From the NCBI RefSeq assembly GCF_014490785.1, contig NZ_CP051488.1, positions 2,170,001 through 2,234,000 on the forward strand: DNA of 64,000 nt, in the 5' to 3' direction. Shown here piece by piece: positions 60,712 through 64,000 of this stretch. The stretch's first letter is position 1; each line of letters begins with the position of its first letter. The notes beneath the pieces are model-generated. The model searched no databases. It was given only the letters and a program-made list of their open reading frames with translations, and was not told the origin of the DNA. Position numbers and translations under genes: made by a program. The stretch comes from Kosakonia sp. SMBL-WEM22. Its GTDB lineage: Bacteria; Pseudomonadota; Gammaproteobacteria; Enterobacterales; Enterobacteriaceae.

Positions 60712-60731
60712 TCATTTCTACCCGCTTGCCA

Positions 60732-62234
60732 TTAGACAGTGGCGGTTTTGGACGCTTCATCCGCATCGTCACGGCTCTGCGTCATGCGGTTCAGCTTCGG
60801 CGCAGTGAGCACCATCAGCAGGGCAATCACCGCAGTAGCAATGCCGATCTGCAGGAAGACGCTACCGTAGATGTTCAGAGACAACAGCGGATCGGTGACA
60901 TTCTCCGGGATCGCCATCTGGTTGGCCACATAGCCGGCGATGATATTCGCGCCCGCGGTGGTCAGGAACCAGCTACCCATAATAAAGCCCATCAGACGCT
61001 GCGGCACCAGCTGCGCGACCATCGCCAGACCGAGGCCGGAGATCATCAGCTCACCGATACTCTGCAGGCCGTAGCTCGCAATCAGCCAGCTCACGGAAAC
61101 AATACCGGCATCAGAGGCGAATTTGGTACCCAGCGGCAGCACGAGGAACGCGCCTGAGCAGAGCACCATCCCGATGGCAAACTTGTGCGGCATCGGCAGG
61201 GTATCGCCCATTTTGTTATAGATAGCGGCAAGAATCGGGCTGCCGATAATGATCCAGAACGGGTTCAGCGCCTGATACTGCTCTGGCTCGAACGCAATGC
61301 CGAACAGGGTATGTTCAACGTTACGGATCGCAAAGAAGTTCAGAGAGGTCGGCATCTGGCTGTAGAGTACGAAGAAGACGATAGCCTGCACCATCAGGAT
61401 AAAGGCAACGATCATCTTACGACGCGCCGCGCCCTGCAGGGTAAAGGTCTCTTTGGCGAAGATGGCGATGATGCCCAGTGCGATCACGCCCAGCACCATA
61501 CGCGCGATACCCTGGTTATGCAGCAGCCAGGTGGCGATGGTGATCAGCACCGCAATACCGACGATAGTTGCCAGCAGGTAGCCAATGCGCAGCGGTTCAA
61601 AGTCCGGCTTCGAACCGTAGTTTTTCACCCAGCGTTTGCAGAAAGCAAAGTTAACGATGGTGATCAGCAGGCCAACGACGCTCAAACCAAACGCGGTGCT
61701 CCAGCCAAAGCGGGCAGCAAGCCACGGCGTAGCCAGCATTGAGAAGAAGGAGCCAACGTTCACCGCCATGTAATACATGGTGAATGCGCCATCAAGACGG
61801 GGGTCATCCTTCTCATAGCAGGTAGAGAGCAGCGAAGAGGGGTTGGCTTTAAACAGGCCGTTACCCACGGCGATAGCCGCCATGCCCATATAGACGATGC
61901 TGGCATCGTGACCTGACCATGCGACCAGCGCATAACCCAGCGCCAGCACAATCGCGCCCAGCAAAATCACACGTTTAGTACCGAGCACTTTGTCGCCCAG
62001 CCAGCCGCCGATAGCCACCAGGCCATAGACCAGCGCACTAAAGGATGAGAAGAGCGTGATGGAGTCTGATTCCGACATTCCCAGTTGCTTAACCAGGTAA
62101 ACGGCCATAATTCCTTGCAGGCCGTAGTAACCAAAACGTTCCCACAGTTCAATTGAGAAGATGAGATAGAACGCTTTCGGTTGTTTGAAAGCGTTCATGC
62201 TGACGCTTTCTGTTGGTTTGTTTGCAGTTGACAC
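60732..62234 (-). CDS. dtpA: dipeptide/tripeptide permease DtpA (GTG start)
   Basis: DtpA is a proton-coupled oligopeptide transporter of the POT/PTR2 family in the inner membrane. The 500 residues match E. coli DtpA (TppB). The PTR2 motif FYLIFSIELWERFGYYGLQG, with the ExxER element, is near residue 25. The family signature region is FKANPSSLLSTCYEKDDPRLDGAFTMYYM, and LVPQRLMGFIMGSWFLTT is also conserved. About fourteen TM segments are expected. The start codon is GTG at 62234, behind AAGAGG. In E. coli OmpR activates this gene. Confidence 0.97.
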   Translation of the reverse strand: MSTANKPTESVSMNAFKQPKAFYLIFSIELWERFGYYGLQGIMAVYLVKQLGMSESDSITLFSSFSALVYGLVAIGGWLGDKVLGTKRVILLGAIVLALGYALVAWSGHDASIVYMGMAAIAVGNGLFKANPSSLLSTCYEKDDPRLDGAFTMYYMAVNVGSFFSMLATPWLAARFGWSTAFGLSVVGLLITIVNFAFCKRWVKNYGSKPDFEPLRIGYLLATIVGIAVLITIATWLLHNQGIARMVLGVIALGIIAIFAKETFTLQGAARRKMIVAFILMVQAIVFFVLYSQMPTSLNFFAIRNVEHTLFGIAFEPEQYQALNPFWIIIGSPILAAIYNKMGDTLPMPHKFAIGMVLCSGAFLVLPLGTKFASDAGIVSVSWLIASYGLQSIGELMISGLGLAMVAQLVPQRLMGFIMGSWFLTTAGANIIAGYVANQMAIPENVTDPLLSLNIYGSVFLQIGIATAVIALLMVLTAPKLNRMTQSRDDADEASKTATV

Positions 62235-62975
62235 GTAGACCTCTTTTTTTACATCCCATATTAACGGGTGGTATTCAGTGCGTGATAACCCGTTTGCATC
62301 ACGCTTTTAGTTATATTGGGAGGAGAAACGGCGGGTAATGTTCACTATCCTGGCCTGTGAGGCAAGTCTTTTGACATATCCTGTTACATAGATCCAGCGC
62401 ATAACTTTGCTCGGCAAACTGAATTGTTATTCAGAGTTTAATTTTATCATTTTGGTAAAAGTGGATTTTTATACTGGTTCTTAACATCTGAACGCGGGGG
62501 TAAGGGATATGTTCGGCTATTTTCGCACACAGGCAGTGCATTGGGCTGGTTTCTGAGAGATATCTGGTGTGATGTCCCGCTGCGAGCGGAGTGGAATGGG
62601 TATCCGGGATGCCTGAGTTTTAACATTTAGCCCTTTATTAACATTACCTTAGCAAATGAAGCCAATTTAGCTCAGTGTTGGATTTTTTTCTTCTAAAAAA
62701 AGGTTTTAACTATATGAAAGTGTATAAGTGGATGATTATTTGCTCAAATGGGGATTTCACTGCCCGATCGTGTCACAGGGTGACTCTTTTGCAGAGTTGT
62801 GAGGCGTATCACAATGAGTTATCTCCTAAAATCAGTCACTTTATGGCGCCTTTTTCCATAAGCGATACGCTTAACAGATAAATAATGAACATTTTTGGCC
62901 GGATAGGCCGTTTATTCATGACAGCCGGGGGCCGCAGTGGCAGACTTCTGACTTCATTTTTATGGGAGCAAAGCG
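62235..62975. other. long intergenic region between dtpA and the CopD-like gene
   Basis: About 740 bases with patchy AT-rich composition. The dtpA promoter must lie at the left; TATAAC near 62315 on the minus strand is a possible -10. Open frames here (62675-62881, 62885-63088) lack convincing ribosome sites and recognisable products, so I call none. No repeat or RNA gene was recognised. Confidence 0.4.
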
Positions 62976-63401
62976 ATGAATTTTCATCCGTGGATCAACG
63001 CAGTACATATTGTCAGCGCGATTGTCTGGATTGGCGGCATGCTGATGTCAGCCATGGTGGCGCAGTGGAACCTGCGACAGAAAGATAAAAGTACTACCGT
63101 GGTTCTGCTCAACGATGTGCGCAGCTGGAACCGCAGAATGACCAGCCCCGCGATGATCGTGCTGTGGATTGCCGGGATCGCCATGCTGGTGGCCTACGGG
63201 CAGATGCCGCACCTGTGGTTAATCGTGAAGATTGTGTTTGTGGTGCTGTTATCGGGCCTGCATGGCTTCCTCTCCGCCACGCTGCGCCGTCTGGCGAATG
63301 GCGAAGCCCTGAAGCGTACAGGCGCGCTAAACAACGCTACGCTGCTGCTGGTGCTCTTTACCGTGGTGATTACCCTGCTGGCAGTGGTACGCCCCTTCTG
63401 A
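62976..63401 (+). CDS. CopD/HemJ-like four-helix membrane protein
   Basis: The 141 residues hold four hydrophobic segments. WINAVHIVSAIVWIGGMLMSA carries the H-x(n)-W-x-GG pattern of CopD and HemJ (UPF0093) proteins. WLIVKIVFVVLLSGLHGF resembles the second conserved helix of HemJ, with its Lys and His. Possible roles are copper handling or haem-related electron transfer, and the sequence cannot decide. The ATG at 62976 follows GGGAGC. E. coli has no gene between dtpA and nth, so this is an addition. It converges on nth, with four bases between stops. Confidence 0.75.
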   Translation: MNFHPWINAVHIVSAIVWIGGMLMSAMVAQWNLRQKDKSTTVVLLNDVRSWNRRMTSPAMIVLWIAGIAMLVAYGQMPHLWLIVKIVFVVLLSGLHGFLSATLRRLANGEALKRTGALNNATLLLVLFTVVITLLAVVRPF

Positions 63402-63405
63402 GGCG

Positions 63406-64000
63406 TTAATCGGTCTTGCTGTCGTATTCGCACAAATCTTCAATAATGCAGGAGCCGCAGCGGGGCTTACGGGCGATGCAGGTGTATCGCCCGTGCAGAA
63501 TAAGCCAGTGATGGCAGTCGACCTTGAACTCTGCCGGCACCACTTTCAGCAACTTCTCCTCCACCTCTTCGACATTTTTCCCCGGCGCAAAGCGCGTGCG
63601 GTTTGAGACGCGGAAAATATGGGTATCGACGGCGATAGTCGGCCAGCCAAAGGCGGTATTCAGTACCACGTTGGCGGTTTTACGCCCGACGCCCGGTAAC
63701 GCTTCCAGCGCGGCACGATCTTCCGGCACGTCACCGCCATGTTTTTCCAGCAGAATTCGGCAGGTCTTAATGACGTTCTCCGCTTTGCTGTTGTAAAGGC
63801 CGATGGTTTTGATGTACTGCTTCACGCCATCGACGCCCAGCTCCAGCATCGCCTGCGGCGTATTGGCAACCGGGTAGAGCAGCGCCGTCGCTTTATTGAC
63901 GCTGACATCCGTCGCCTGGGCTGAAAGCAGCACGGCGATGAGCAGCTCAAAGGGCGAGGTGAAGTTCAGTTCGGTGGTCGGATGCGGGTTGTTCTCCCGC
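63406..64000 (-). CDS. nth: endonuclease III (partial, 5' end beyond window)
   Basis: Nth is a bifunctional DNA glycosylase/AP lyase that removes oxidised pyrimidines. The frame runs from the right edge (RENNPHPTTELNF, about residue 14 by comparison with E. coli) to the stop at 63406; roughly the first 13 codons are missing. The helix-hairpin-helix LPGVGRKTANVV holds the catalytic Lys and AVDTHIFRVSNR the catalytic Asp. The C-terminal [4Fe-4S] ligands are in CIARKPRCGSCIIEDLC. The true start lies outside the window. Confidence 0.97.
   Translation of the reverse strand, partial: RENNPHPTTELNFTSPFELLIAVLLSAQATDVSVNKATALLYPVANTPQAMLELGVDGVKQYIKTIGLYNSKAENVIKTCRILLEKHGGDVPEDRAALEALPGVGRKTANVVLNTAFGWPTIAVDTHIFRVSNRTRFAPGKNVEEVEEKLLKVVPAEFKVDCHHWLILHGRYTCIARKPRCGSCIIEDLCEYDSKTD

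Noticed and set aside
62675..62881. A 68-codon open frame before the CopD-like gene
   Set aside because: AT-rich, no good ribosome site, no family resemblance; its product looks like random translation.
62885..62930. REP-like element (GCCGGATAGGCCG)
   Set aside because: Only part of the REP consensus is present and no inverted partner follows.

Overview
The window is chromosomal DNA from a member of the Enterobacteriaceae. Gene order, protein lengths and several RNA and operator sequences follow the Escherichia coli 36-39 min region (aroH-ppsR-ppsA ... rprA-ydiKJ-menI ... sufABCDSE-ldtE-lpp-pykF ... valVW-mdtK-ribE-cfa-punCR-purR-ynhF-ydhP-mepH-grxD ... rnt-gloA-nemAR-ydhL-ydhF-sodC-ydhKJI-slyA-slyB-anmK-mliC-pdxH-tyrS-gstA-dtpA ... 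nth). Coding DNA is GC-rich and several E. coli-locus genes are replaced or missing, so this is not E. coli. A relative such as Enterobacter, Kosakonia, Leclercia or Klebsiella is likely; the genus cannot be fixed from the sequence alone.

Layout. (1) 1-4.5 kb: aroH (cut by the left edge), ppsR and ppsA, with a TrpR operator embedded in the 3' end of ppsR. (2) 4.6-8.4 kb: a two-gene glycoside module (GPH-family symporter plus cytoplasmic GH3 glycosidase) where E. coli carries the ydi/fadK/aroD cluster. (3) 8.5-13.6 kb: the sRNA RprA, ydiK, ydiJ and menI. (4) 13.7-17 kb: a variable block with an lpxP-type lipid A acyltransferase, a small exported protein, a degenerate EAL protein and an alpha/beta hydrolase. 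(5) 17.3-26.2 kb: the suf Fe-S assembly operon behind a Fur box, the L,D-transpeptidase ldtE next to Braun lipoprotein lpp, and pykF with a Cra site. (6) 26.2-34.9 kb: an AT-rich leader, an autotransporter heptosyltransferase and a giant (2176-residue) AIDA-type autotransporter whose passenger is a nested tandem repeat. (7) 35-45.7 kb: two tRNA-Val(GAC) genes, mdtK, ribE, cfa, punC/punR, purR with two PurR boxes, the 29-residue ynhF, ydhP, mepH and grxD; sodB is absent from its usual place. (8) 45.8-64 kb: an inserted omptin protease, rnt, the nemR-nemA-gloA electrophile-detoxification cluster, ydhL, ydhF, sodC, the ydhIJK efflux operon divergent from slyA, slyB with a PhoP box, anmK, mliC, pdxH, tyrS (without the usual pdxY), gstA, dtpA, a CopD/HemJ-like membrane protein and nth (cut by the right edge).

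Functional links. ppsA/ppsR/pykF form the PEP-pyruvate node with Cra-type sites. suf, grxD, sodC, nemRA-gloA and gstA serve Fe-S, oxidative and electrophile stress. ldtE, lpp, mepH, anmK, mliC, slyB and lpxP all concern the envelope. The heptosyltransferase-adhesin pair, the omptin and the glycoside module are the main accessory cargo. No insertion sequence, prophage or CRISPR array was seen.
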